This document shows positions 43,521 through 52,989 of a DNA stretch of 64,000 nt, in pieces; within the stretch, counting starts at the first letter, position 1, and every line of letters starts with the position of its first letter. The stretch comes from Acidobacteriota bacterium (GTDB lineage Bacteria > Acidobacteriota > Holophagae > Acanthopleuribacterales > Acanthopleuribacteraceae). Under the pieces are notes generated by a model that worked only from the letters and a program-made list of their open reading frames with translations, ran no database searches and was not told the DNA's origin. The translations under genes were made by a program, and so were the position numbers. The stretch spans positions 1-64,000 of the forward strand of contig JASJCB010000025.1 of the NCBI GenBank assembly GCA_030066195.1, written 5' to 3'.

Positions 43521-44453
43521 ATGAGTCATGAAAAGGTTATCATCATCGGGTCGGGCCCGGCGGGTTTGACCGCGGCCATCTACGCCGCCCGGGCGGATCT
43601 CGAACCCCTGGTTTTTGAAGGCATTCAACCCGGCGGTCAATTGACGATTACTACCGATGTTGAAAACTACCCGGGTTTCCCCGACGGGGTGATGGGCCCG
43701 GAGATGATGGAAAAATTCCGCGAACAGGCCGAGCGCTTCGGCGCCCGTTGCATTCGGGAACACGTCGATAGGGTTGAACTGGGCAAGGACGGCGTGCATC
43801 ACGTCCAGGTGGGCAACGACCGCTATACCTGCGATGCGGTCATTATTTCGACCGGCGCCACCGCCAAATTGTTGGGCCTGGAAAACGAATCCAAGTTGAT
43901 GGGTCACGGCGTTTCCGCCTGCGCCACCTGTGACGGCTTCTTCTTTCGGGGCAAGGAAATCGCAGTGGTGGGCGGCGGCGATACCGCCATGGAGGAAGCC
44001 ACCTTCCTGACCAAATTCGCAAGCAAGGTCTACGTGATTCACCGCCGTCGCGAGTTGCGCGCTTCCAAAGCCATGCAGCACCGCGCGGAGAACGATCCCA
44101 AGATCGAGTTCATCTGGGATACGGTGGTCGAGGATGTCATCGGCACCCCGGAAGGCGGCGTCAACGCGTTGAAGCTGAAGAACGTTGTTTCCGGTGAGGC
44201 AACCGAGAAGGCCATGGAAGGCTTGTTCATCGCCATCGGCCACAAACCCAACAGCGAATTATTCAAAGGTCAGTTGTCCATGGACGACGTGGGTTACCTG
44301 ATCACCAAACCCGACAGCACGGCCACGGATGTTCCGGGCGTCTATGCCTGCGGCGATGTGCAGGATGCCGTTTATCGCCAGGCCGTGACCGCGGCGGGCA
44401 CCGGTTGTATGGCCGCCATCGAGGCCGAGCGTTGGCTGGCTGAAAAGGAATAA
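43521..44453 (+). CDS. trxB: thioredoxin-disulfide reductase
   Basis: The 310-residue flavoenzyme transfers electrons from NADPH to thioredoxin. Seen: FAD-binding GSGPAG near residue 10, redox pair CATC at 134-137, NADPH-binding [19 protein letters not shown] and the C-terminal [22 protein letters not shown]. Length is typical of the low-molecular-weight type. ATG 43521 has AGGGAG 8 bases upstream; a GTG three codons earlier is less likely. A terminator-like hairpin follows. Confidence 0.96.
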   Translation: MSHEKVIIIGSGPAGLTAAIYAARADLEPLVFEGIQPGGQLTITTDVENYPGFPDGVMGPEMMEKFREQAERFGARCIREHVDRVELGKDGVHHVQVGNDRYTCDAVIISTGATAKLLGLENESKLMGHGVSACATCDGFFFRGKEIAVVGGGDTAMEEATFLTKFASKVYVIHRRRELRASKAMQHRAENDPKIEFIWDTVVEDVIGTPEGGVNALKLKNVVSGEATEKAMEGLFIAIGHKPNSELFKGQLSMDDVGYLITKPDSTATDVPGVYACGDVQDAVYRQAVTAAGTGCMAAIEAERWLAEKE

Positions 44454-44459
44454 TCGGAA

Positions 44460-44497
44460 CGCTCGCGGGCCCATTTTCGGATTCACGAGCGGTTTTT
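44460..44497 (+). terminator. candidate terminator after trxB
   Basis: CGCTCG at 44460-44465 pairs with CGAGCG at 44486-44491, followed by GTTTTT. Confidence 0.45.
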
Positions 44498-44636
44498 CGT
44501 CTCTTTTTTGATGTTTCGACCATGCAACTCCTACATTTTTAATGACAAGCGGTCGTGAAAGTGGCATGATAGTGAGCTTACGGCCTGACGGGCCTTTGGG
44601 ATTGGAAACCCCAAAAAACATTATCGAGGTTTGATC

Positions 44637-44879
44637 ATGAAGCAAGGCATCCACCCGAAATACCATCCCGTGGTTTTTGTCGACGCCGGTACGGGCGCGG
44701 AGTTCACGACCTACTCCACCATGAAGTCCGATACACAGCGCGACGTCGACGGTGTTCCTCATTATGAAGTGCGTTTGGAAATCTCCTCCGACAGCCATCC
44801 CTTCTGGACCGGTAACCAGAAACTGGTCGATACCGAGGGTCGCGTCGAGCGCTTCCGCCGCAAGTACGGCCGCAAGTAA
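44637..44879 (+). CDS. rpmE2: 50S ribosomal protein L31 type B
   Basis: The 80-residue protein begins MKQGIHPKYHPVVFVDAGTG and contains SDSHPFWTG and ending RRKYGRK, diagnostic of the zinc-free (C-) type B form of L31. It has no CxxC pairs. Type B paralogues replace the zinc form under zinc limitation in many bacteria, although in some lineages it is the only L31. GAGGT precedes ATG 44637. No clear Zur box was recognised upstream. Confidence 0.93.
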   Translation: MKQGIHPKYHPVVFVDAGTGAEFTTYSTMKSDTQRDVDGVPHYEVRLEISSDSHPFWTGNQKLVDTEGRVERFRRKYGRK

Positions 44880-44919
44880 GCGAACCGTCCCCAATCATCC
44901 CGCCCGAGGGTGGATCGAG

Positions 44920-44943
44920 AAAGCCCCGCCCCGGCGGGGCTTT
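44920..44943 (+). terminator. Rho-independent terminator of rpmE2
   Basis: AAAGCCCCGCC and GGCGGGGCTTT form an 11-bp stem, followed by GGTGTTTTT. Confidence 0.8.
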
Positions 44944-45035
44944 GGTGTTTTTGGACCGGCCGCACCATCTTCCGGATGCTTGCAGTTTCATTGTCCGGTA
45001 TGTTGAAATGAAACAGTAGGGGGAGAACAACAGCG

Positions 45036-45395
45036 ATGGAAAACCCGGTGATTACCGATATCTGGTTTCGAACAGGCATGCATCTGATGCGCCTTGGCCA
45101 GGCCTTGAATTTGAGGAGAATTCGCCACGATTACGAGGATTATTGGGAATGGATCACCGGCATATACGGGGATGTCACCCTGGATATTACCCGCACCCAC
45201 ACGCTTGAACCGGAAGACACCGATACCCGCATTTTCGTGCAATTCGGCCCCAAGATCTTCACTGACGCCGACTGTCGGTCGCTGGCGGCCGGACTGACTG
45301 CCCAGGGTATTGAATCGGTATCCCTGGGCCGCTGGGTGTATTTGAAAGGCAACGATTTCGAAAAGCAGGTGGTTCGCACCGTCCATAAGAGCTGA
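45036..45395 (+). CDS. small protein of unknown function
   Basis: The 119-residue soluble protein begins MENPVITDIWFRTGMHLMRL. It alternates strands and helices, with a DITRTHTLEPEDTDTRIFVQFG stretch and a final VYLKGNDFEKQVVRTVHKS. GGGGAG lies about 11 bases before the ATG. Codon use matches the neighbouring chromosomal genes, so it is probably real. No family recognised. Confidence 0.55.
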   Translation: MENPVITDIWFRTGMHLMRLGQALNLRRIRHDYEDYWEWITGIYGDVTLDITRTHTLEPEDTDTRIFVQFGPKIFTDADCRSLAAGLTAQGIESVSLGRWVYLKGNDFEKQVVRTVHKS

Positions 45396-45612
45396 CGCGC
45401 GACCATTACGACATTAAATCGGCGGTCTTGGACCGGCCTGGGACCGCCCCGACAAAGATCCGGCAAGACTTCTACATGACACTTGGGGAAGGGTGTTCGC
45501 CGGGTTGCTCCTTGCGGACGCCCACATATCCTGACCTGTCGACACAATGCCTTCCTGTCCGGGCCGGTGGGCCCTTTCTTTTTTTGGTTCGATGCTTTCT
45601 TGAGTCCCGTAG

Positions 45613-45652
45613 CCCGCATTTCCCCGTGAATACGGCAGCTCGGGGATGCGGG
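45613..45652 (-). terminator. strong hairpin downstream of the small peptide gene
   Basis: CCCGCAT plus CCCCG on one side pair with CGGGG plus ATGCGGG on the other, two bases bulged. No T run follows, so it may be a stabiliser or part of a repeat rather than a terminator. Confidence 0.35.
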
Positions 45653-45654
45653 TA

Positions 45655-45723
45655 TCAGATATGAAGTGAGAACAGGGATGCCAGTATGCCTAAGAAGGCA
45701 ATCCAGCCTTTATTCCGGGTCAT
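45655..45723 (-). CDS. possible 22-residue membrane peptide
   Basis: ATG at 45723 with AGGAG five bases upstream. The peptide starts MTRNKGW and continues as an uninterrupted hydrophobic stretch (IAFLGILASLFSLHI). The positive-inside start and single helix are typical of small membrane proteins. Confidence 0.4.
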   Translation of the reverse strand: MTRNKGWIAFLGILASLFSLHI

Positions 45724-46003
45724 GGTCGCTCCTGGACGGAAAGAATGGCAGGCAAACATGAATCGAACGCCTGCTTTCATCGATGCCGGGTATACGTGGG
45801 GACGCTTCCCGTTTTAGAAAACATAGGGTCTATCGATCGATGTGTCCACTGTACAAAAGTGACGTGATTCGCATTCTGTCACTTTTTACGTTGCGTCCAA
45901 AAAGTGATAAGCAGCTTGTCGTTGTGCCGTGACCGGGTTCCTCAACTGCCGGCCGGGCATTAAGAACTCGTTGGTTTCTGCATGATCTTTCGAGAAACAC
46001 GAC

Positions 46004-46792
46004 TCAAGCAAGATTGAAAAAGGCTTCCGCCGCGGCCGTTGTCTCGCGCGCCACCTGTTCCGGCGATTTGCCCGTACACGCGGCCACAGCGTCACGGACA
46101 TAGGTCAGGTAGCGCGGTTCGTTACGCCGTGAGGCGGGCTTGGGGCGAATATTGCGCGGCAACAGGTAGGGCGCGTCGGTTTCAATCATCAAGCGGTCGG
46201 CGGGAATATGCTTCACCAGTTCAAGCAGGTCTTGACCGCGCCGTTCGTCGCAAATCCAACCCGTGATGCCGATATGGCAGTCCAAGGCAAGGTAGGCATC
46301 CAGAGCCTCGCGGTTGCCCGTGAAACAGTGGACGACTAACGCACCCAGGCAGTCGCGGCGGCGCTCGATCATGTCTCGTAAGGTCGGATAGGCGTCGCGC
46401 TCATGGAGGAAAAGCGGCAGGTTGACCTCCGCGGCAAGTTCCAACTGCGCCTCGAAGGCGCGTTTCTGGTCCTCGGGCGGTGAGAAATTGCGGTTGAAGT
46501 CCAACCCGCATTCGCCTACCGCGACCACCTCGGGCCGTGCCGATAAACCTCTCAGCGTATCCAACGTACGATCGGTGAAGTCGCGAGCGTAGTGGGGATG
46601 AACCCCGGCCGTGGCGTAGAGCGTGCCGGGTCGGGTAACGGCCAGCTCCGCGGCCTCCCGGCTTACCGTTTCGGATGTTCCGGTGAGGATCATGCGTGTC
46701 ACACCGGCTTCCGAGGCTTGCGCGATGACCGTATCCCGGTCGGTTGTAAACGATTTATGTGTCAGGTTGATACCGATATCGACCAGATTCAT
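46004..46792 (-). CDS. tatD: TatD family metal-dependent hydrolase / DNase
   Basis: The 262-residue TIM-barrel enzyme closely follows E. coli TatD along its length: VDIGINLTHKSF start, GVHPHYARDF, GECGLDFNRNF, FLHERDA, HCFTGN, ITGWICDERRG and METDAPYLLPRN-type IETDAPYLLPRN. These carry the two-metal site. TatD acts as a 3'-5' exonuclease in DNA repair and apoptosis-like degradation. ATG 46792 is preferred over GTG 46798 because GGAGG then has 7-base spacing. Divergent from the GGDEF-EAL gene. Confidence 0.94.
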   Translation of the reverse strand: MNLVDIGINLTHKSFTTDRDTVIAQASEAGVTRMILTGTSETVSREAAELAVTRPGTLYATAGVHPHYARDFTDRTLDTLRGLSARPEVVAVGECGLDFNRNFSPPEDQKRAFEAQLELAAEVNLPLFLHERDAYPTLRDMIERRRDCLGALVVHCFTGNREALDAYLALDCHIGITGWICDERRGQDLLELVKHIPADRLMIETDAPYLLPRNIRPKPASRRNEPRYLTYVRDAVAACTGKSPEQVARETTAAAEAFFNLA

Positions 46793-46885
46793 GGACACAC
46801 CTCCGGGAAGGGCATTATAGCCCGCTGAACGACCAAAACACTATCGCCTTTTCCTTGTTCCGGGCGGATGCCTGGCTGACATATC

Positions 46886-48676
46886 ATGTTTTTTCAAAAA
46901 GACCTTAATTTTAGACCTCATCGCCCCGATAACCGATATGAGGATAATTGTCGGGGGTTCCAGGTGGACAGCGGCCTACTAAGAAAAGTAATCGAGCACA
47001 GCGAATGCGGGAAGATCCTGCTCGATGACAAGAGCCGTATTCAGTTATGGAACCGTTGGATGGAGGAAAAGAGCGGTAAAAAGTCGGAGGAAGTCAAGGA
47101 TCTCACCCTTTCCCAGGTCTTCGGTAATCTTCCCCCGCGCCTTCTGCATGCGGTGGAGGATGCCTTCCAGGGTCTTTCCGCAACCATTTCCTCTTCGTTC
47201 ACACCGCACCCCCTGCCGCTCCGCAATCCGGGTTCCGAGGAGTTGTTGTATCAGAAACTTTCCGTCAGGGGTTTCCGCGGCGGAGACGATGCCTTTTTGT
47301 GTATGATCGAGGTCATCGATGTCTCGCCGCATATTCACCGCCATGAAAGTATGCAACGCGAGACCAAACGATTGAGTCATCGCGCCGGGCATGATCCCCT
47401 GACGGGTTTGGCCAACCGTGAACTGTTCCTGGACTTTTTGAACAAGTCGCACGCCCGAGCCCGTAGGCGCGGCGCCCGTTACGCGGTCATGTTCCTGGAT
47501 TTGGCCAATTTCAAGGAAATCAACGATAAACAGGGTCATCAAATCGGTGACCAGGTATTGACCGAGGTAGCCGGTCGCCTGCGGCAGACCCTGCGTAAGG
47601 GCGATGTGATTGCCCGTATGAGCGGCGACCAGTTCACCATCCTGGTGGAAAGTCACCAAGACCCGCGTCACGGCGCCGTTATCGCGGAAAAAGTGATCTC
47701 GGTCCTCAGCGAACCCGTCCTCATCGAAAACCGACGCATTGCCATCAGCACCAAGGTGGGCATTGCCACCTATCCCGAGGCGGGTGACAATCCCGAAAGC
47801 GTGTTGCAGAACGCCGATGTGGCTTTGATGCGGGCCAAGCAGGATCGCAATACCGACTTCCATTTCTTCACCAGTCGCATGAACGAGGAGGCTCGCGAGC
47901 AGCGGAACCTGGAGCGAGACCTCATTCTTGCCCTGGAAAACAATGAGTTCGAACTCTTCTTTCAGCCGCAGTTGGACCTACGCTCCCAGCACGTGGTGGG
48001 CGCCGAGGCACTGTTGCGCTGGCGGCATCCCACCATGGGACTCGTTTCACCCGGCCGCTTCCTGCCGCTGGCCAACGAGACCGGGCTCATCCTGCCCATC
48101 GGCGAGTGGGTTTTGAAGGCCGCGCTTACTCAATACAGTCAATGGGATCACAACGCCAACCGTCCGTTGAGAATGGGCGTCAATATTTCCGGACGCCAGT
48201 TCAACGAGAGCGGCGTTCTGGAGTTACTGGACCAGATGCTGCAACGCACGGGAATCGATCCCAGCTTCATCGAGTTGGAATTGACCGAGGAGGTCATGAT
48301 CAATCGGGACGCCAAGAGCTTGGATATCCTGCGCGGCCTGCGCGATATCGGCGTCAATATCGCCATCGACGACTTCGGCACCGGTTACAGTTCGCTCAGC
48401 TACCTGAAGGATTTTCCCCTGGATACGCTGAAGATCGACCGGTCCTTTATCGAGCGCGTCAGCGACAATGAGCGCGACGCCATCATTACCCGAACCATCA
48501 TCGGCCTGGCTCATGACCTTGGCTTGAAGGTCGTTGCGGAGGGCGTGGAGAACCAGGACCAATTACCCTTTCTACGCAGCCTGCGGTGTGATGAAGTACA
48601 GGGCTATTTCTTCTCCAAACCCCTGCCCGCCGATCAGTTCTGGGAGTATCTGCGCCGTACCAACGGCAAGAACTGA
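46886..48676 (+). CDS. PAS-GGDEF-EAL protein, probable c-di-GMP phosphodiesterase
   Basis: The 596-residue protein has a PAS-like sensor (about 27-155), a GGDEF domain (about 165-335) and an EAL domain (about 345-590). The cyclase signature is degenerate: SGDQF replaces GGDEF, so synthesis is unlikely. The EAL site is intact: EALLRW, NISGRQF, ELTEEVM, DDFGTGYSSLSYL, KIDRSFI, AEGVE and QGYFFSKPL. I infer a cytosolic c-di-GMP phosphodiesterase, with the GGDEF part possibly binding GTP as a regulator. No transmembrane segment. The start has no clear ribosome-binding site. Confidence 0.9.
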   Translation: MFFQKDLNFRPHRPDNRYEDNCRGFQVDSGLLRKVIEHSECGKILLDDKSRIQLWNRWMEEKSGKKSEEVKDLTLSQVFGNLPPRLLHAVEDAFQGLSATISSSFTPHPLPLRNPGSEELLYQKLSVRGFRGGDDAFLCMIEVIDVSPHIHRHESMQRETKRLSHRAGHDPLTGLANRELFLDFLNKSHARARRRGARYAVMFLDLANFKEINDKQGHQIGDQVLTEVAGRLRQTLRKGDVIARMSGDQFTILVESHQDPRHGAVIAEKVISVLSEPVLIENRRIAISTKVGIATYPEAGDNPESVLQNADVALMRAKQDRNTDFHFFTSRMNEEAREQRNLERDLILALENNEFELFFQPQLDLRSQHVVGAEALLRWRHPTMGLVSPGRFLPLANETGLILPIGEWVLKAALTQYSQWDHNANRPLRMGVNISGRQFNESGVLELLDQMLQRTGIDPSFIELELTEEVMINRDAKSLDILRGLRDIGVNIAIDDFGTGYSSLSYLKDFPLDTLKIDRSFIERVSDNERDAIITRTIIGLAHDLGLKVVAEGVENQDQLPFLRSLRCDEVQGYFFSKPLPADQFWEYLRRTNGKN

Positions 48677-48732
48677 TTGCCCCGCGCACGTCTTCATGGA
48701 ACAATGCCCTGACCTTGTAGGGCAGGAGTTTT

Positions 48733-49941
48733 ATGACACGACCCGTCCATATCGGCATTCCCGCGTTTGATGAGGGTGACTGGCTACCGGCCGTGTTAGA
48801 GGATCTGGCCGCTCAGGACGATCCCCGGTTTCACGTTTGGGTTGGCATCAATCAACCCGCGGAATACGCCCTCGACCCGCAACACGCCGAGGTAGACCGA
48901 CGCAATCGTCAACTGGCCGCCTGGCTGCAAGGCGCCCGGTTTCCTTTTCCCCTGCATGTTCTGACCGCGCTCGATCCCGGCACCGCGCCGCCTGCCAAAA
49001 AAGCCGGCGCCGGTTGGGCGCGGCGCTTCCTCTTCGAACATGCTGTCGCGGATCGGGAAGATGCGACCGTGTTCATCTCCATGGATGCCGACACGCGAGT
49101 TCAGCCGGAATATGTGCGCGCCGTTCGAGAAGCCTTTGCCGCTCATCCCAACGCGGTCGCCCTTGCCGCCCCCTATTATCATCCCTTGCCCACGGACCCG
49201 GGGGCCGCACGAAATATCCTGCGTTACGAAATCTATATGCGTTATTACCAGTTGAGCCTCTGGCGCATCGGCTGTCCATACGCCTTCCTGCCTATCGGTT
49301 CCGGCATGGCCTTTACCGCCCGCGCCTGGCGGGCTATCGGCGGAATGGCCCCGCGTAAGGCCGGAGAAGATTTCTATTTCATGCAGCAAATGCGCAAATG
49401 CGGACCCGTGATTCGCTATCTGCCCTGCCGGGTGGAACCCTCGCCTCGTCGGTCCGTTCGCAATCCCTTCGGCACCGGTCCTGCCATGAGTCGGCCCGAT
49501 GTTCTGAAACAACGCTATCCCTTCTACGCCCAGGCCGGCTTCGACCTGATCGCGGAAACCTACGCGCTGTTTCCCGCGCTGCATACCCAAGATATCGACC
49601 TGCCCGTCGGCGATTTTTTGGAAGAGCGATTAGGCGGATACGAGCCCTTCGTCCGCATGCGCCGCAACCATCGAAACCCGGAAGCCTTCGTGCGCGCCTG
49701 CCATGAGCGTTTCGACGCCCTTCGTATTCTTCAGTTCCTGCGCTACGATCACGCCCGGCGGCCCTACGCCGGCGAAGGGGCCGGCTTAAACGAACTCCTG
49801 GCTCTTACCGGGCGACCGAGAATGGATTACCGAGAGGATGACATTGCCGGCTTGGAAATGGTTCGTGACGTGCTTTTTGAATACGAGTCAAACGCTCAGA
49901 AGGCTTTTATGGAGCAGTGGGATGTCAGGCAACACTGGTGA
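48733..49941 (+). CDS. glycosyltransferase family 2-like protein
   Basis: The 402-residue protein opens with HIGIPAFDEGDWLPAVLEDL, the GT-A fold start. It contains SMDADTR as the metal-binding DXD element (near 117), GSGMAFTARAWRAIGGM as the acceptor-loop strand and AGEDFYFM with the general-base acid. The last 120 residues are helical and not recognised. No membrane helix is evident. AGGAG precedes the ATG. The acceptor is unknown and no polysaccharide genes are adjacent. Confidence 0.8.
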   Translation: MTRPVHIGIPAFDEGDWLPAVLEDLAAQDDPRFHVWVGINQPAEYALDPQHAEVDRRNRQLAAWLQGARFPFPLHVLTALDPGTAPPAKKAGAGWARRFLFEHAVADREDATVFISMDADTRVQPEYVRAVREAFAAHPNAVALAAPYYHPLPTDPGAARNILRYEIYMRYYQLSLWRIGCPYAFLPIGSGMAFTARAWRAIGGMAPRKAGEDFYFMQQMRKCGPVIRYLPCRVEPSPRRSVRNPFGTGPAMSRPDVLKQRYPFYAQAGFDLIAETYALFPALHTQDIDLPVGDFLEERLGGYEPFVRMRRNHRNPEAFVRACHERFDALRILQFLRYDHARRPYAGEGAGLNELLALTGRPRMDYREDDIAGLEMVRDVLFEYESNAQKAFMEQWDVRQHW

Positions 49942-50098
49942 TTCAAGTAAAGTTGGCACATAAAGATCCTCAAATGAGTTAAACTGATGTCGTCTCACAA
50001 AACACTCTTTCCTGAAAAGAGTATTGATTTCGACAGCAGCTTTACCGATACTTGGGAGTAGTCCCCGTGCGCCCTGACGTCCCTTTGGAGATCCGTGT

Positions 50099-50707
50099 AT
50101 GGAAACCAGCCAAGAATTAGACGAATTCCTTCCCGCTTACAGCAAGGATCTAGAAGGTTTCCTGCCCGAAAACGCCAAAGAAGACCTGGAATCCTTGGAA
50201 AGCATTCTGCCCAAAGCATACGATGAGTTGCGCCGGGTAGCCAGTCGGCAATTACGGGGTCAGCGTCATGTCACCTTACAAACCACCGCCCTCGTGAACG
50301 AAGCCTGTGTGCGTTTGATGGAAAGTCGCGGCTTGGATATCAAGAATCGGCGCCAATTCTTTTATTGGGCGGCGCGAACCATGCGTCACCTGCTGGTGGA
50401 GCGGGCCCGCAGGCGCGGCGCGGTCAAACGCGGCGGCAACCAGGCTCATGTGCCCATCGACGAGATGATTCAACTGGCTGACGGCGCCACCCTGCCGCTG
50501 GCGCGTATCCTTCCGTTGAACCAGGCCCTGAAACGCCTGGAGAAACGTGACCCGCGCCAATGCCGTATCGTGGAATTGCGCTTCTTTGCGGGAATGACCA
50601 CCGAAGAAGTCTGCGGCGTACTGGATATATCCGAACGCACCATGCGCCGGGAATGGGCCATGGCCAAACGTTGGCTGGCCCGCGAGTTAAGTTCGGATAA
50701 GGTTTGA
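50099..50707 (+). CDS. ECF-type RNA polymerase sigma factor (TIGR02999-like)
   Basis: The 202-residue protein has sigma region 2 (about 37-105: LPKAYDELRRVASRQLRGQR, LVNEACVRLME, FYWAARTMRHLLVERAR) and region 4 (about 135-195: LKRLEKRDPRQCRIVELRFFAGMTTEEVCGVLDISERTMRREWAMAKRWL). This is the pattern of the sigma subfamily that is usually paired with a Ser/Thr kinase instead of an anti-sigma factor. The kinase follows after 19 bases, so phosphorylation of the sigma factor is the likely control. GGAG lies 8 bases before the ATG. Confidence 0.92.
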   Translation: METSQELDEFLPAYSKDLEGFLPENAKEDLESLESILPKAYDELRRVASRQLRGQRHVTLQTTALVNEACVRLMESRGLDIKNRRQFFYWAARTMRHLLVERARRRGAVKRGGNQAHVPIDEMIQLADGATLPLARILPLNQALKRLEKRDPRQCRIVELRFFAGMTTEEVCGVLDISERTMRREWAMAKRWLARELSSDKV

Positions 50708-50726
50708 ACCGAAAGGGGAATCGTCC

Positions 50727-52559
50727 TTGGATACCAAACGCTGGAATCGCGTCAAAGATATCTTCGGCGAAGCCATGGAGCAACCCGCCCATGAGCGCAT
50801 GGCCTATGTATGCCAAATGGCCGGCGATGATCAGGATGTCTTGGAAGAGGTTTGTTCCCTTCTGGCCGTTGACGACGAGGAGGTCTCCTTCCTGGAAGCC
50901 GCGCCCGCGCCGCCGGATGAAGAGCCGGATAAAATGCTCGGATCCGAACTGGGTCCTTGGAAGCTGGCGCGCAAGCTGGACAGCGGCGGCATGGGTAAGG
51001 TCTACGTGGCAGAACGCGCGGACCGCCTGTACAAGGATCGCGTCGCCATCAAGGTTTTGAAACGCGGCATGGACACGGATGAAGTAGTGCGTCGTTTCCG
51101 TCGCGAACGCCAAATCCTGGCTCATTTAGACCATCCCTACATTACGCGTTTGATGGACGGCGGTTCCACGGCAGACGGCCGGCCCTACCTGGTGATGGAG
51201 TACGTTGACGGCGAACATATCACCAAGTGGTGTCGCGAGAAACCCTTGAGGGAACGGCTTCAAGTGTTCCTGAAGGTGTGTGAAGGCGTATCCTTCGCCC
51301 ACAGTAACCTGATCGTGCACCGCGATCTGAAGCCGGGCAACATTTTAGTCACCGATCGCGGCGAGCCCAAGCTGTTGGATTTCGGCATCGCCAAACTGCT
51401 GGACCCGGACGAGGGCCAAACTCATACCCGTATCGGCCAGCGCCTGCTGACACCCGCCTACGCGGCTCCCGAGCAAATCCGCGGCGAGGCCATTACCACC
51501 GCTTGTGACGTATTTGCATTGGGCGTACTTTTGTTCGAGGTGTTGGTGGGGCAGTTACCCGAGCGCAGCGCCACGGGAACCACCGGTCCCGGCCGAGGCT
51601 CCCTCGAACGCATGCCCATACCCAGCAAGGCGGTGGGCCCGCATCCGGGACCCGGCGCCGTTCAAAAGCGGCTGCTGACCGGCGACCTGGACACCATCGT
51701 CCTGAAAGCCCTACGCGAGGACCCGGCCAAACGCTATCATTCCGCCGACGAAATGGCCGAGGACATCGGTCGTTACCTGGAAGGATTCCCGGTTCGCGCC
51801 CGGCGGGAAACCGTGGTCTACCAAATGAGTAAGTTCTTCGGCCGCCACCGTTTGGGCGTCAGCATCTTTGCCATGGTGGTCACTCTCCTGCTCAGCCTGC
51901 TGGTGGCTTTGATTACCAGCCAGGATCAAGTAGCCAGAGAACGCGATGAAGCCATGGCATCGGCAGAATTGATGGTGGGGGAAAATCGACGCTTGGCCAG
52001 AGTCCATGAACTGCTGGTGGAAACCATCAGTAAGGCGGGTCTCGACAACCGGGAAACCGTCAATATTGAAAGCTTGTTGGATAAAACAGCGGACCAAATC
52101 CAAAAGAAGCCCAGCAGAGATCCCGGTATACAAGCGGACCGCTATTTGACCCTGGCTTCGATTCACAACAACCGCGGTCACCCGGAAAAAGCGGAACCCT
52201 TGCTGAGAAAAGCCCTGGACATCATGGAAAAAGACGATCATCACCTGCCTCGCGCCATGATCTCCTTAACCCAAACCTGTCTCGCCTTGAAAAAATACAA
52301 AGCGGCCCGGCAAACGGCGCGACTCTTGGTCGCCCACACCGAAAACTGGTCGGGCAATACGGAAGACGCTGAGTCCATGATCGCCCTGGCCGAGGCCCTG
52401 GCTGCCGTCCGACTGCCGGAAGTAGCCCTGGCTTTAGCCGCTCGCGTGCAGGATCTGTTCGAGACGGAACTAAAGCCGGGTCACGGCGTGGTTACCAGAA
52501 GCCTCCGCCTGCAACAAGAGCTGAGTCCCCTCAAAGCAAGCCCGGCTTCAGCACGATAA
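50727..52559 (+). CDS. membrane Ser/Thr protein kinase with TPR-like C-terminal region
   Basis: The 610-residue protein starts with the short helical segment found before such kinases (RWNRVKDIFGEAMEQP). It then has a full kinase domain (about 72-350: SGGMGKVY, VAIKVL, HRDLKPGNILV, DFGIAK, APEQIRG), a transmembrane helix (about 376-398) and a helical TPR-like extracytoplasmic part (about 440-600). A TTG start at 50727 is used: GAAAGGGGA is well spaced and the family-typical N-terminus begins there. In operon with the ECF sigma factor it probably transmits an envelope signal to it. Confidence 0.9.
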   Translation: MDTKRWNRVKDIFGEAMEQPAHERMAYVCQMAGDDQDVLEEVCSLLAVDDEEVSFLEAAPAPPDEEPDKMLGSELGPWKLARKLDSGGMGKVYVAERADRLYKDRVAIKVLKRGMDTDEVVRRFRRERQILAHLDHPYITRLMDGGSTADGRPYLVMEYVDGEHITKWCREKPLRERLQVFLKVCEGVSFAHSNLIVHRDLKPGNILVTDRGEPKLLDFGIAKLLDPDEGQTHTRIGQRLLTPAYAAPEQIRGEAITTACDVFALGVLLFEVLVGQLPERSATGTTGPGRGSLERMPIPSKAVGPHPGPGAVQKRLLTGDLDTIVLKALREDPAKRYHSADEMAEDIGRYLEGFPVRARRETVVYQMSKFFGRHRLGVSIFAMVVTLLLSLLVALITSQDQVARERDEAMASAELMVGENRRLARVHELLVETISKAGLDNRETVNIESLLDKTADQIQKKPSRDPGIQADRYLTLASIHNNRGHPEKAEPLLRKALDIMEKDDHHLPRAMISLTQTCLALKKYKAARQTARLLVAHTENWSGNTEDAESMIALAEALAAVRLPEVALALAARVQDLFETELKPGHGVVTRSLRLQQELSPLKASPASAR

Positions 52560-52569
52560 ATCGTTCGCG

Positions 52570-52989
52570 CTATTGCTTGAGAACGCTTTCGTTTTTTCTT
52601 TCTCGAACCGGCATGATGGTGCAGGCTTCTTTGCAGCCGAAAAAGCGGCTGAGCAGGTGTCGATTTTTGCTGATCCATCGGTAGATCAGTTCCGCTATCT
52701 GGATGACGCCCGGTATCCAAAGGACCAGCGCCATGGGGATGCCCAACACCAGGCGCATACACACAAAGCGCAAAGCCCTGGCGCCTCGGTGGATCTTGCC
52801 CCGGTTGCTGACGCAGTGGATCGCTTCCAGCAGGTCCTCGCGGCCTATGCCGGGTGCAAGTTGCGCCGCCTTTTCGTGGCTGATGGGCACCATCGTCAGG
52901 ATATCGAACCAGTCCAGCCAGATCAGGGTGCGCATCTGAAAGGTGCACATCGGGCATTTGTCGTCGTACAGCAGGTAGTGGGTGCTCAT
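52570..52989 (-). CDS. DCC family (DUF393) thiol-disulfide oxidoreductase-like protein
   Basis: The 139-residue protein has the YDDKCPMC motif near the start that defines the DCC family, a thioredoxin-like fold of unknown substrate. A hydrophobic segment (about 75-95) could be membrane-associated. The second half ends with CKEAC, another cysteine pair. The ATG at 52989 has GAGGAG six bases upstream and overlaps the stop of the cyclase gene (ATGA). It is the last gene of the seven-gene isoprenoid/lipoyl operon, suggesting redox handling in that pathway. Confidence 0.85.
   Translation of the reverse strand: MSTHYLLYDDKCPMCTFQMRTLIWLDWFDILTMVPISHEKAAQLAPGIGREDLLEAIHCVSNRGKIHRGARALRFVCMRLVLGIPMALVLWIPGVIQIAELIYRWISKNRHLLSRFFGCKEACTIMPVRERKNESVLKQ

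Larger units (their letters stand above)
45396..46003. other. intergenic region, about 600 bp
   Basis: It holds a possible 22-residue membrane peptide gene (45655-45723, minus) and a strong hairpin just downstream of it (45613-45652). Nothing else is supported. Confidence 0.45.

Noticed and set aside
43133-43531. 132-codon plus-strand frame before trxB
   Set aside because: No family motif, poor start, overlaps trxB and its ribosome-binding site; the composition is not protein-like in the first third.
45686-45817. 43-codon plus-strand frame (MPKKAIQPLF start)
   Set aside because: Weak ribosome-binding site and no protein-like features; the opposite-strand membrane peptide is the better candidate.
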